A stretch of 64,000 nucleotides of DNA from the NCBI GenBank assembly GCA_900544875.1, contig UQWS01000001.1, forward strand, positions 62,001-126,000, in the 5' to 3' direction. The stretch is from an uncultured Collinsella sp. (GTDB taxonomy: Bacteria; Actinomycetota; Coriobacteriia; Coriobacteriales; Coriobacteriaceae). The position numbers were made by a program, and so were the translations under genes. Positions 1-7,915 of the stretch are shown here, in pieces (positions within the stretch are counted from its first letter, which is position 1; each line of letters starts with the position of its first letter). The notes beneath the pieces were generated by a model. That model saw nothing but the letters and a program-made list of their open reading frames with translations, was not told the DNA's origin and did not search any database.

Positions 1-29
1 GCTATTTGAAGCCCATTTTTTAGGCCTAC

Positions 30-1118
30 TTAGAGGCCAACGGCGGAGAGGATGAGGCCCCAGCCAGCGCCGATGACGTACATCATGATCAGGAACACGG
101 CATTTTCGCGGGCGCTGCGGTTGGTGCGGAACAGCACCAGATAACCCACGCCGGCGGAAATGAGCGTGCCGGCGAGCATCGGCGCCAGTTGCAGCGCGCC
201 TTCCAGATACAGCTGTGTAATGACCACGCTCGCCGAGCAATTGGGAATCAGCCCGACAAGCGCCGAACCCAGGACAGCGAGTGTCTCGTTGCCGCGCAGG
301 AACTGCTCGATCGCGGACTCGCCGAACGTCTCGAGCACGGCGACCAGAATCAGCGTCACCAGAAAAATGAATACCGAGACCTGCACGGTGTGCGAGATCG
401 CACTGCGGATGATCGACAGGACAGGCGTCCCTTCGTGGGAGTGAGAGTGACCGTGACCATCATGGTGTTCATGTTCGCCCTCATGACCGTGATCGTGGCC
501 ATGTCCGTGTTCGTGCTCGTCCTCGTCTTCATCACAACCGCAATGGTCGCGCTCGCACAGCTCGTGGATGTGGTCGGCGCTCACGCCTGCCTCGGCCACC
601 TCGTCGATGATGTCACCGCCGCTGTGGTCGTCGTGCGCGCAATTCACGTGGGCCGGGTTGGCCGCGGTTCCCAGCACGGTACGGCGAATCGCCGCATGCG
701 CGCGAGCGTTACGACGCAGGCCGCGAATGGCAGCGTCCACGATAAAACCCGTGACCAGTGCGATCAGCGCTTTCGAAGCCAAAAGCATCGCCATAGTCTG
801 CACGGGAACCTGCTCGGCAAGCAACAGCGGCAGCATCTCGTCTGAGGTCGATAGAAAAACCGCAACCAGCGTGCCCAGCGTCACGACACGGCCGGCGTAC
901 AGCGTTGCTGCCATGGCCGAAAATCCGCACTGCGGCACCATGCCCAGCAGCGAGCCAACCACGGGACCCGCAGCGCCGGCGCGCTTGATAGCGCCGTTGA
1001 CGCGGTCGCCCGCAACGTGCTCAAGTGTCTCGAGAGCAAGATACGTCACCAACAAAAACGGCACCAGCGACAGCGTGTCCTTGCCGGCGTCGAGCAGAAT
1101 ATCAATCAGTAAATCCAT
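30..1118 (-). CDS. Putative 10-TM heavy-metal (manganese-type) exporter
   Basis: Polytopic membrane protein of 362 residues that I place in the ArsP_2 / putative 10-TM heavy-metal exporter family, often annotated as a putative manganese transporter. Two halves each carry a hydrophobic block with a Pro-x-Cys motif (VPQCGFS near residue 62 and IPNCSAS near 293), consistent with internal duplication. Between them lies a cytosolic-type loop at about residues 185-230, extremely rich in His, Asp and Glu (repeated HGHDHGH), a plausible metal-binding loop. The gene is divergent from the exonuclease at 1290, and a dyad resembling a DtxR/MntR site lies in the shared intergenic region. The family role is metal efflux; the metal itself is inferred. 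Confidence 0.8.
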   Translation of the reverse strand: MDLLIDILLDAGKDTLSLVPFLLVTYLALETLEHVAGDRVNGAIKRAGAAGPVVGSLLGMVPQCGFSAMAATLYAGRVVTLGTLVAVFLSTSDEMLPLLLAEQVPVQTMAMLLASKALIALVTGFIVDAAIRGLRRNARAHAAIRRTVLGTAANPAHVNCAHDDHSGGDIIDEVAEAGVSADHIHELCERDHCGCDEDEDEHEHGHGHDHGHEGEHEHHDGHGHSHSHEGTPVLSIIRSAISHTVQVSVFIFLVTLILVAVLETFGESAIEQFLRGNETLAVLGSALVGLIPNCSASVVITQLYLEGALQLAPMLAGTLISAGVGYLVLFRTNRSARENAVFLIMMYVIGAGWGLILSAVGL

Positions 1119-1207
1119 GACGGATGGAACCTTTCGTGTCTTTCGGCAGCATTGTAAAAGTCCTAGCGGTCAACTAGGGTATTGTAGTTGTCCCGGGCGC
1201 GGTGCCA

Positions 1208-1229
1208 ATAGTTGCCTATGGTAAACTAT
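1208..1229. promoter_or_regulatory. Candidate DtxR/MntR-type operator
   Basis: The 22-bp sequence begins ATAGTT and ends AACTAT, with a GCCTATGG core; 16 of 22 positions are self-complementary. A similar string, TAGTTAGCCTTTGG, lies in front of the DtxR-family gene at 7330-7707. The site is between two divergent genes, one a putative manganese exporter. The assignment to the DtxR-like protein is inference from motif sharing. Confidence 0.35.
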
Positions 1230-1289
1230 CATCTCGCCATAACTCAGTAGCCTCGAGCCGCACAACGCGGCCCGTCCAAGGAGTAGCAT

Positions 1290-2258
1290 ATGAACGTATC
1301 GCAAGCACTCGAATACGAGCGCCAGCCGTTTATCCCCATGTTTATCTACGGCGACCACGGCGCCATGGAGTCCGAGCGCCAGAAGGGCGAGGAGGCCCTC
1401 AAGGTGCTCGAGACCGAGTACTTTACCGCCGAGGGCGACCCCGGCTTCGACTTTGCCACCGTGCGCGACCTGGCCGACCGCAACCGCGACCTGTGCGACC
1501 AGATTGGCGAGGCGCGTCTGCGCAACGTGACGCCCGCGACGCTCTCGCGCGGCCTGTCCGATGCCGACACCTGCGCCGCCATCGGCAAGATGCAAAAGCG
1601 CACCGCCGCGTCCGTTATGCGCGAAATCCGCGGCGACCGCGACGCGCTCGGCGTGGCCTACGCCCGCAAGCCCATCCAGGGCACCGTGCTCGGTATCGAC
1701 ATCGAGACCACCGGCCGTGCACCCGAGCGCGGCTATATCATCAACGTGGGCTGGGAGATCATGGAGCTCACCAGCGACGCCGTCCCGCATGACGCCGAGG
1801 CACACTACTGCGGCCTGCCCGACATCTACCGCGGCGAGGATGTGCCGTTGTCGAATATCCACCACATCACCTGGGACGACATCGACGGCAAAAAGCCGTT
1901 CCGCGAGAACAAAGAGCTGCAAAAGCAGCTGCTCAAGCTTATGAAGAAGTACCCGTACATGGCACACAACGCCGCCTTTGAGGACAGCTGGTTCAAGATC
2001 CACCTGGACGGCTACGCCGAGGCACGCCGCGCCGGCAAGATCATCGTCATCGACTCGCGCCAGATCTGCCGCAGCCTGGACGCCGACGTGCGCTCGCTCC
2101 CCCGCGAGTCCGCCCCAGCCGCGCTCGAGAACTGGGCGCGCCGCCGTGGAACCCTCGCCGCCGACGCCAACGAGCAGCACCTGGGCTTGGACGACACCGA
2201 CCTCATGCTCCGCACCGTCCAAGCCGAGTTCAACCTCAAGAACCTATTCGCGAAATAA
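1290..2258 (+). CDS. DnaQ-like 3'-5' exonuclease (DEDD family)
   Basis: Protein of 322 residues with a C-terminal exonuclease domain from about residue 130. The three Exo motifs are visible: DIETTG (Exo I, Asp and Glu ligands), HNAAFEDSW (Exo II) and a terminal H-L-G-L-D-D-T-D stretch (Exo III). About 130 N-terminal residues are not part of that fold and I do not recognise them. A purine-rich site (AAGGAG) precedes the ATG. A strong rho-independent terminator follows 66 bp after the stop, so it is probably transcribed alone. It is likely a repair or editing nuclease rather than the polymerase III epsilon subunit, because of the unrelated N-terminal region. Confidence 0.8.
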   Translation: MNVSQALEYERQPFIPMFIYGDHGAMESERQKGEEALKVLETEYFTAEGDPGFDFATVRDLADRNRDLCDQIGEARLRNVTPATLSRGLSDADTCAAIGKMQKRTAASVMREIRGDRDALGVAYARKPIQGTVLGIDIETTGRAPERGYIINVGWEIMELTSDAVPHDAEAHYCGLPDIYRGEDVPLSNIHHITWDDIDGKKPFRENKELQKQLLKLMKKYPYMAHNAAFEDSWFKIHLDGYAEARRAGKIIVIDSRQICRSLDADVRSLPRESAPAALENWARRRGTLAADANEQHLGLDDTDLMLRTVQAEFNLKNLFAK

Positions 2259-2323
2259 CCGATCCATCTGCGGGAGCGCCTGCCAGGCACAGCGCAATCC
2301 GTCTGGGCACACCGGCACGCAGT

Positions 2324-2360
2324 AAACTAGGGCGCAGCCTTATGGCTGCACCCTAGTTTT
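2324..2360 (+). terminator. Rho-independent terminator after the exonuclease gene
   Basis: Sixteen-base arms (AAACTAGGGCGCAGCC and its complement with one mismatch) enclose a TTAT loop. The arms end in A and T runs, so it may work in both directions. Confidence 0.85.
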
Positions 2361-2404
2361 CATCAAAACGAGCAAATACGCGTGCTTCACATAGTCGGCA
2401 GGTT

Positions 2405-2603
2405 GGCCCACCTACTTTTTTCGAGTTGTTCGGCCAGCTGAACCACTAGTCGAGGCCCCTTGAACCGCAATCGAGCGCTATAGTCGCCCCAATTTCGCAA
2501 CCAAGCCCTATAAATCTACCTGAATCAATTCGAATAGGACGTTGCGATCGCACCATTCGTATAGGATAAGGCCGAATAACTCAAATTATGTTGGTGAGGC
2601 ATC
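2405..2603. repeat. Inverted-repeat element I, about 200 bp
   Basis: A motif reading CACCTAC, a T-run, CGAGTT, then TTCGGCC (2407-2436) reappears in reverse complement at 2572-2602. The same pair occurs again at 4036-4261. The interior of about 135 bp is AT-richer than the surrounding genes and codes for nothing I recognise. From 2604 to 2810 I see no gene or clear signal. Confidence 0.6.
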
Positions 2604-2810
2604 TGAGCGGTCGGCAAAAACGCTTAGAAGCTACGAATCCGCAACTAAAGTTCACCAAAATGGGGCAGCCGACAGAAACCTCCCCAGCCGAAGCTGCCCC
2701 CCTCAATACGACAGCTCAAAAACCCACCGTTCGCAGAAGATAAGCCGCGCCCCAATACCGTTGCCCGAAGTTTCGAGCGTATATGGCGTCCGCTATGCCA
2801 TCATGCGCGT

Positions 2811-4019
2811 ATGGGAATCGTTCTGTCACATACCACGGCACGCGCTGTATACCAAACAGTCAGCTCGCTCGCAAGCCACGCGACCGATCCCATACCTATG
2901 GAAAAGATCAAGGTGTCTGCGCCGACCACGTCCAACCTGGAAGCGGCGCGAGCATGGCTCAACAGAAAGAATGTCGATTCTGAAAGCATCCATGTGCTGA
3001 CGTTTTCCAATAATGCCAAAAGGCACCGCAAGGGCTGCATCTGCCACTGCACGCGCTATACGTTTGATGCAGAAAGCTACCTAGAACTCGAGCCGAACGT
3101 TTACATCGTCGATATCAAGCTGTGCGCGTTAGAAGCAGCAGCCGACCTCAACCTTTCGGAGCTCGTTGAGTATTACTTTGAAATCTGCGGCTCCTACGCG
3201 CTTGGAACGTCCGACGAAACTCAATATCGCGAGCGCCCAGCCCTAACCAGCGTTGAAGAGCTCAGAGCCTTCTTTTCAGAGGCATCGGGGTATCGTGGAT
3301 CTAATAAAGCACTTAAGGCACTTTCTTATGTACGCGAAGGCTGTCGCTCCCCACTCGAAACGGCGTTTGTCATGATGCTGACAATGCCCAAGTCAATGGG
3401 TGGCTTAGCCATACGCGCTATCAAAACGGACTATCCGATCCCAGTCCCCAAAAGATACGCCGCCCTAACGCGACGGACGGTTTTCTACCTCGACGCGCTG
3501 CTCGAAAATTCGATGACCGATATCGAATACAACGGCTTTTACCACGACGAGCCCGAACAGCAATCAATTGACGAGGAACGCCGAAACACGCTGCGAAACA
3601 TGGGATATGCCGTTATCACAGTTAGTCGTCATTCGTTTTTCAAGCAGTCCGCTTTTAGGCGGGTCATGGAAGCGATTCGCATTCGCGAGAAGATATGGCC
3701 CGGTCGACTCCCGGATAACTTCGCCATCCTGCAAGAAACTCTTCGTCAATTTGTCTTGCGGCGCTACTTCGAATACGGTCGCCGCGTCCTGGAGACACTC
3801 AAAGAAGAAGAGGCCGCCAAGCGCGAAATTGCAAGCCAATATCCGCAAGCTGATGACCCGAGCATCAACGATGTGCCAGAACCCGACGACATGCAACACG
3901 TCGGGGCCCTTGCTGAGGAAATCAATGGGCCTTGGGAATGCGACATTTTCGCAAAAATCGATGAAAACCGCACGGAAGACGACACGATTATTGATCTAAT
4001 TGAGAATTCGCTCTTCTAA
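2811..4019 (+). CDS. Hypothetical protein with a Vsr/DUF559-like endonuclease domain
   Basis: Protein of 402 residues. The segment at about 245-300 reads like the endonuclease fold shared by DUF559, Vsr and AbiEi-associated proteins: an IEYNG-x-YH strand, then a D-E-x-R helix, then a strand ending GYAVITV. In most relatives the first strand has Asp where this protein has Asn (IEYNG), so activity is uncertain. The N-terminal half contains a Cys-rich patch (CICHC near residue 80) and is not recognised. The tail is acidic. Base composition is lower in GC than its neighbours, the ribosome site is weak, and inverted-repeat elements lie on both sides, all suggesting acquisition by transfer. Confidence 0.6.
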   Translation: MGIVLSHTTARAVYQTVSSLASHATDPIPMEKIKVSAPTTSNLEAARAWLNRKNVDSESIHVLTFSNNAKRHRKGCICHCTRYTFDAESYLELEPNVYIVDIKLCALEAAADLNLSELVEYYFEICGSYALGTSDETQYRERPALTSVEELRAFFSEASGYRGSNKALKALSYVREGCRSPLETAFVMMLTMPKSMGGLAIRAIKTDYPIPVPKRYAALTRRTVFYLDALLENSMTDIEYNGFYHDEPEQQSIDEERRNTLRNMGYAVITVSRHSFFKQSAFRRVMEAIRIREKIWPGRLPDNFAILQETLRQFVLRRYFEYGRRVLETLKEEEAAKREIASQYPQADDPSINDVPEPDDMQHVGALAEEINGPWECDIFAKIDENRTEDDTIIDLIENSLF

Positions 4020-4035
4020 AGGCGATCTCTGCGGA

Positions 4036-4261
4036 TGTCCACCTACATTTTTCGACTTATTCGGCCACCGATGTGCCAGATTGGCTGCAGCAATGCTCAA
4101 TATAACTTTAGATAAAACTGATTCTGCAGGAACTCCCGTAGAGGAAGAACTGATTCTCGCGGTATTTAACACGATAAAGTACAAATATGAACAGTTCTAA
4201 TGCTTCTCAAGGTGGCTTTCTTAGCATGCTGGCCGAACATCTCGAAATATGTTGGCGAGCA
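4036..4261. repeat. Inverted-repeat element II, about 225 bp
   Basis: The left copy (4039-4067, CCACCTAC, T-run, CGACTT, ATTCGGCCA) and the right reverse-complement copy (4230-4257, TGGCCGAACATCTCGAAATA) match element I at 2405-2603. The interior differs from that of element I. A 66-codon open frame through it overlaps the previous gene and has no ribosome site, so I do not call it. Confidence 0.6.
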
Positions 4262-4334
4262 TTGCGTCGATGTCTCCCAACCCGCAGAAAATCGCCGAGG
4301 CGGCAAGCAGTCATCGAAGTTAACGTAAATTGTA

Positions 4335-4394
4335 TTGACATATGAACATGCGCTCATATAATCGGAAGTAATTTATATGAGCGCATGTTCATAT
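4335..4394 (+). promoter_or_regulatory. Sigma70-type promoter overlapped by paired ArsR/SmtB operators
   Basis: A perfect TTGACA (4335-4340) and a perfect TATAAT (4357-4362) are spaced by 16 bp. An arm beginning ATATGAACATGCGCTCATAT (4340-4361) covers the spacer and -10 box, and its exact 22-bp reverse complement sits at 4373-4394. Each arm is itself a dyad of ATATGA and TCATAT half-sites, the form used by SmtB, ZiaR and CadC repressors. Binding would block RNA polymerase, so autorepression of the gene at 4409 is the natural reading. Confidence 0.85.
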
Positions 4395-4408
4395 GAAAGG
4401 ATATTGCA

Positions 4409-4774
4409 ATGAGCAGCCACGCTGATGAAACAAAGACTGGCATCGAGGCCACCGAGCCGATCGTCCCCACCACCTGCTCGCCCGAGGACCTTCCCGACGA
4501 GGAGCTGTTGTACGACCTTGCCGACCTGTTCAAGGTCTTCAGCGACACCACGCGCATCAAGATTCTCTATGCCCTCATGGGCCGCGAGCTCTGCGTGGCC
4601 GACATCGCCGAGGCGACCGCAACCTCGCAGTCGGCAGTATCGCACCAGCTGCGCACGCTTAAACAGTCGCACCTGGTCAAGTTCCGCCGCGACGGCCGCA
4701 ACATTCTCTACTCGCTCGCCGACGATCACGTCTACACCATGCTTAACCAGGGCATGAGCCATATCTGCGAATAG
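4409..4774 (+). CDS. ArsR/SmtB-family zinc-responsive repressor
   Basis: Winged-helix repressor of 121 residues. The recognition region is SQSAVSHQLRTLKQ (about 73-86). The alpha-5 metal site matches the zinc sensor SmtB exactly in spacing: Asp105-x-His107, ten residues, His118-x2-Glu121. The alpha-3 region reads ELCVADIA and so lacks the second Cys of the CadC cadmium/lead site; one Cys (62) remains. This argues for Zn(II) sensing through alpha-5. It heads a cassette with an HMA chaperone and a P1B ATPase, and operator dyads lie before it and before the ATPase. Known family behaviour is release from DNA when metal binds. Confidence 0.9.
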   Translation: MSSHADETKTGIEATEPIVPTTCSPEDLPDEELLYDLADLFKVFSDTTRIKILYALMGRELCVADIAEATATSQSAVSHQLRTLKQSHLVKFRRDGRNILYSLADDHVYTMLNQGMSHICE

Positions 4775-4837
4775 CAATCAACCACGGTATCAGCGCGGCC
4801 GGCACCCAGACCGCTAACACAGGGAAAGGAACCCACC

Positions 4838-5056
4838 ATGAAAAAGCAGTTCAAGCTCGACGAGATCGATTGCGCCAACTGCGCGCGTGAACTTCAGGAC
4901 GAGCTGGCTAAGCTCGATGGCGTCAAGTCCGTTTCGGTCAACTTTATGACCCAGAAGCTGACGCTCGAGGCCGACGACGCCAAGTTCGACGAGGTCCTGG
5001 ACCGCGTCGTTGAGTTCACCGCCGACGCCGAGCCGGACTGCGAGATCATTCTCTAA
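4838..5056 (+). CDS. Heavy-metal-associated (HMA) domain protein
   Basis: A 72-residue ferredoxin-like metal-binding protein. The metal loop is DCANC (Asp11, Cys12, Cys15). The Asp before the first Cys is typical of the zinc ATPase ZntA N-terminal domain rather than copper chaperones, which usually have Met-x-Cys. The ribosome site AAAGGA precedes the ATG. The ATPase downstream has no HMA domain of its own, so this looks like its detached metal-binding domain, supplied in trans. A short GC-rich hairpin follows the stop. Confidence 0.88.
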   Translation: MKKQFKLDEIDCANCARELQDELAKLDGVKSVSVNFMTQKLTLEADDAKFDEVLDRVVEFTADAEPDCEIIL

Positions 5057-5078
5057 CCCGCGCATACGTTGACCTGCG

Positions 5079-5099
5079 AGGCCGCGCTTGCCGCGGCCT
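5079..5099 (+). terminator. Weak GC-rich hairpin between the HMA and ATPase genes
   Basis: Arms AGGCCGCG and CGCGGCCT are followed by only a short T run. It could attenuate rather than end transcription. The ATPase has its own operator just downstream. Confidence 0.45.
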
Positions 5100-5113
5100 T
5101 TGCTCGCGAAATT

Positions 5114-5132
5114 ATATGAGCAAGTGTTCATA
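5114..5132 (+). promoter_or_regulatory. Third ArsR/SmtB operator, before the ATPase
   Basis: ATATGAGCAAGTGTTCATA carries the same ATATGA and TTCATA half-sites as the dyads at 4340-4394. It lies 24 bp before the ATPase start codon, implying separate control of the exporter by the same repressor. Confidence 0.75.
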
Positions 5133-5155
5133 CACTCAAATGGGAGGTTTGAATC

Positions 5156-7108
5156 ATGGCAGCCGCCGATCCCAAGAAGAAAAAGAAGAAGCGCAAGAAG
5201 AAAGAGTCCCTTGAGCATAAGCGCAACCGCATCCTGGTAGCACTGGGCATTTTTGCCGTTGTTTATGCCCTCGACGAGCTCGGCGCCCTCGCTATCGCAT
5301 TTGGGGAGCCCGGCAACATCTACGCCAGCTTTGTGCTGTTCCTCGTGCCGTTTTTGATTGCCGGCTACGACGTACTGCAAAAGGCATTCAATAACATCCG
5401 CCGCGGCAAGGCCTTCGACGAGAGCTTCCTCATGGCCGTCGCGACCATCGGCGCGTTTGCCATGGTGCTCTTCCCCGATACCGACCCGCACATGGCCGAA
5501 GGCGCTGCCGTCATGCTGTTCTACCAGGTCGGCGAGCTGTTCCAGGCATACGCCGTGGGCAAGAGCCGCAAGTCGATCAGTGCCATGATGGACATCGCGC
5601 CCGACTACGCTAACGTCGAGCAGACCGACGGCACGCTCCAACAGGTCTTTCCCGATGACATCGCCGTCGGCACCGTGATCGTGGTCAAGCCCGGCGAGCG
5701 CGTGCCTATCGACGGCATCATCGTCGAGGGCGAGACGCAGCTCGACACCGCCGCACTCACGGGCGAGTCAGTCCCCCGCCCCGCCAAGTCCGGCGACGAT
5801 ATCATCAGCGGCTGCATCAACATGACGGGCCTCATCCACGTGCGCACCACCAAGCCGTTTGGCGAATCCACCGTCGCGCGCGTCCTGGAACTCGTAGAGA
5901 ATGCCAGCGAAAAGAAGGCGCGCACCGAGAACTTCATCACGCGCTTCGCCCGCGTCTACACGCCCGCCGTCACTGGCGCTGCCGCGGTGCTCGCGCTTGG
6001 CGGCGGCCTGGTGACTGGCGCTTGGTCCGATTGGATCCTGCGCGGCCTGACCTTCCTGGTCGTCAGCTGCCCGTGCGCCCTCGTGATCAGCGTACCGTTG
6101 AGTTTCTTTGGCGGCATCGGCGGCGCGTCCAAGCTGGGCGTTCTCATCAAGGGCTCCAACTACCTCGAGACGCTCGCCGACGTGGACACCGTCGTCTTCG
6201 ACAAAACGGGCACCCTCACCAACGGCACGTTCTCAGTCGTCGCGGTGCACCCCGAGGCTGGCCATACCGAACAATCGTTGCTTGAAGTCGCAGCCCTTGC
6301 TGAATCGTTCTCCGATCACCCCATCGCGCAGTCCGTGCGCGACGCCTACCAGGGCGAGGTCGACCCCAAGCGCGTGAGCGACTCCGCCAACGACGCGGGC
6401 CACGGCGTGACGGCAACCATCGACGGCAAGCACGTCGTCGTTGGCAACGCCAAGATGCTCGCCGCGGCCGGCGTTGAAGCACCGGACTGCGAGGTTGTCG
6501 GCACGATCCTCCACGTGCTCGTTGACGGCGTGTACGCCGGCCACATCGTGATTGCAGACACCGTTAAGGCCGATGCGGAGCAAACGATTCGCGACCTGCA
6601 TGCCGCCGGCGTCAAGTGCACCGTCATGCTCACGGGCGACCGCGAGGAGGTTGCGGCGTCTGTGGCCAAGCAGCTGGGGCTCGACGAGTTTCATGCGCAG
6701 CTGCTGCCGAGCGATAAGGTCGAGCGCGTCGAGGCGCTGCTTGCGGCCGAATCGGGCAAGGGCAAGCTCGCCTTTGTAGGCGATGGCATCAACGATGCGC
6801 CCGTGCTCACCCGCGCAGACGTTGGCATTGCCATGGGCGCCATGGGTTCCGACGCCGCAATTGAGGCCGCCGACGTCGTGCTCATGGATGACAAGCCGTC
6901 CAACATCGCCCATGCCATCCGTGTGGCGCGCAAGACCATGTCAATTGTTTGGCAGAACATTATCTTTGCGCTGGGCATTAAGCTGCTGATCCTTGTGCTG
7001 GCAGCGCTGGGCATCGCCAACATGTGGCTTGCCGTGTTCGGCGACGTGGGCGTGGCGATCATCGCCATCCTGAACGCCATGCGCGCGATGGGTGTCAAGA
7101 ACCTGTAG
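5156..7108 (+). CDS. P1B-type zinc/cadmium-transporting ATPase
   Basis: Integral membrane ATPase of 650 residues that exports a soft divalent metal. Visible signatures are the actuator TGES, the metal-binding CPC in transmembrane helix 6 (Cys305 and Cys307), the phosphorylation site DKTGT (Asp349), the HP-type dipeptide in SDHPIA and the hinge GDGINDAP. The N terminus has no HMA domain; instead it starts with a run of Lys and Arg (about residues 6-16), which is unusual. The 72-residue HMA protein just upstream probably fills that role. Context with an SmtB-type alpha-5 sensor points to zinc as the main substrate; cadmium or lead is also possible for this family. Confidence 0.92.
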   Translation: MAAADPKKKKKKRKKKESLEHKRNRILVALGIFAVVYALDELGALAIAFGEPGNIYASFVLFLVPFLIAGYDVLQKAFNNIRRGKAFDESFLMAVATIGAFAMVLFPDTDPHMAEGAAVMLFYQVGELFQAYAVGKSRKSISAMMDIAPDYANVEQTDGTLQQVFPDDIAVGTVIVVKPGERVPIDGIIVEGETQLDTAALTGESVPRPAKSGDDIISGCINMTGLIHVRTTKPFGESTVARVLELVENASEKKARTENFITRFARVYTPAVTGAAAVLALGGGLVTGAWSDWILRGLTFLVVSCPCALVISVPLSFFGGIGGASKLGVLIKGSNYLETLADVDTVVFDKTGTLTNGTFSVVAVHPEAGHTEQSLLEVAALAESFSDHPIAQSVRDAYQGEVDPKRVSDSANDAGHGVTATIDGKHVVVGNAKMLAAAGVEAPDCEVVGTILHVLVDGVYAGHIVIADTVKADAEQTIRDLHAAGVKCTVMLTGDREEVAASVAKQLGLDEFHAQLLPSDKVERVEALLAAESGKGKLAFVGDGINDAPVLTRADVGIAMGAMGSDAAIEAADVVLMDDKPSNIAHAIRVARKTMSIVWQNIIFALGIKLLILVLAALGIANMWLAVFGDVGVAIIAILNAMRAMGVKNL

Positions 7109-7124
7109 CGCTTATGGTCCCTCC

Positions 7125-7251
7125 GGCCGGGGCCGGGCTTGGTTTTGAAAACGTCCTCGCGCATGAGGCCCGTCTTTCCTGCTCCTGCGGAGCAACGGAA
7201 AGGCGGGCCTCGCGCTGCGGAATGTTTTCAAAACCAAGCCCGGTCCCGGCC
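7125..7251. repeat. Long 127-bp inverted repeat (hairpin element)
   Basis: Arms of 28 bases at 7125-7152 and 7224-7251 pair with a single G-T position (GGCCGGGGCCGGGCTTGG against CCAAGCCCGGTCCCGGCC, then TTTTGAAAAC against GTTTTCAAAA). Inside, GAGGCCCG pairs with CGGGCCTC and the tip is TGCTCC-TGC-GGAGCA. It sits between convergent genes. It may terminate both, but is far longer than a usual terminator. Confidence 0.85.
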
Positions 7252-7329
7252 TGCGGTAACGTTGCTGGCGGTTCTTGGGCATCGCTTGCTGGCGGGGTTC
7301 CTTGTCTGAGTTGGACTTAGTTGGCGGGG

Positions 7330-7707
7330 CTATTGATCCCGGTCGCTGCCCCGTCTCAGCATCGATCTTAGCTTCTCGAAGCTCTCCTCGCTCAGGCAGT
7401 GCTCCATGTGGCAGCCCTCTTGCGACGCGACCTCGGGCGTTACGCCTGCGTCCTCTAGCAGACCTACAAAAAAGCAGTGGCGCTCCCACATTTGACGGGC
7501 AACCTCAAGACCGCGTTCCGTCAGATGCACGTCGCGTTTGCCCATCTCCACGTAGCCGGTGCTCTCCAAAGCCGCCATGGCTTTAGAGACGCTTGCTTTG
7601 GTTACGCCCAAGTATTCGGCAACGTCGATCGAGCGCACGATGCCCTGACGTTCCGATAGGACGTAGATCGATTCGAGATAGTCTTCTCCGGATTCACGTA
7701 GGGCCAT
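7330..7707 (-). CDS. DtxR/MntR-family metal-dependent regulator
   Basis: A 125-residue regulator. The N-terminal winged helix (SEDYLESIYVLSERQG-type opening, then TKASVSKAMAALE as recognition helix) matches DtxR-family iron or manganese repressors. The dimer and metal part contains HCFFVGLLEDAGV and the E-GCHMEHCLS segment with the usual His, Glu and Cys ligands. The SH3-like third domain of full-length DtxR is absent, as in MntR-type short members. A dyad lies in its own upstream region and a related motif before the metal exporter at 30-1118, so I infer autoregulation and control of that exporter. Confidence 0.88.
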   Translation of the reverse strand: MALRESGEDYLESIYVLSERQGIVRSIDVAEYLGVTKASVSKAMAALESTGYVEMGKRDVHLTERGLEVARQMWERHCFFVGLLEDAGVTPEVASQEGCHMEHCLSEESFEKLRSMLRRGSDRDQ

Positions 7708-7730
7708 GGGCCGCCTTTCGCGATGATTGC

Positions 7731-7761
7731 TAGTTAGCCTTTGGATACTTTCCTTGGCTTA
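7731..7761 (-). promoter_or_regulatory. Candidate operator of the DtxR/MntR-like regulator
   Basis: TAGTTAGCCTTTGG at 7731-7744 is followed by an imperfect mirror, CCTTGGCTTAC (7752-7762), giving GTTAGCC and GGCTTAC arms with one mismatch. A second AGTTAGCC occurs near 7804. The position 24 bp before the start codon suits autoregulation. Supported by motif only. Confidence 0.35.
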
Positions 7762-7859
7762 CTTTACCGCAAAAGTTGACCATGTCTTACTGCATTGACC
7801 AAAAAGTTAGCCGCGTTTCACAAAACGTGCGAGATGAAAACAAAATGGGAACGCCCCGC

Positions 7860-7909
7860 AAGGAGTGTCCCCAGCTGCCGGCAGATAAGGAGCGTCCCCA
7901 AGTGCCGGG
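7860..7909. repeat. 22-bp imperfect direct repeats
   Basis: AAGGAGTGTCCCCAGCTGCC at 7860 and AAGGAGCGTCCCCAAGTGCC at 7887 are direct repeats 27 bp apart. The same ACGTCCCC-type core recurs at about 21066 and 24190, next to the structured repeats there. Confidence 0.5.
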
Positions 7910-7915
7910 TCGCAG

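Noticed and set aside
4000..4200. 66-codon frame after the nuclease-like gene
   Set aside because: Overlaps the previous gene, lacks a ribosome site and lies inside inverted-repeat element II.
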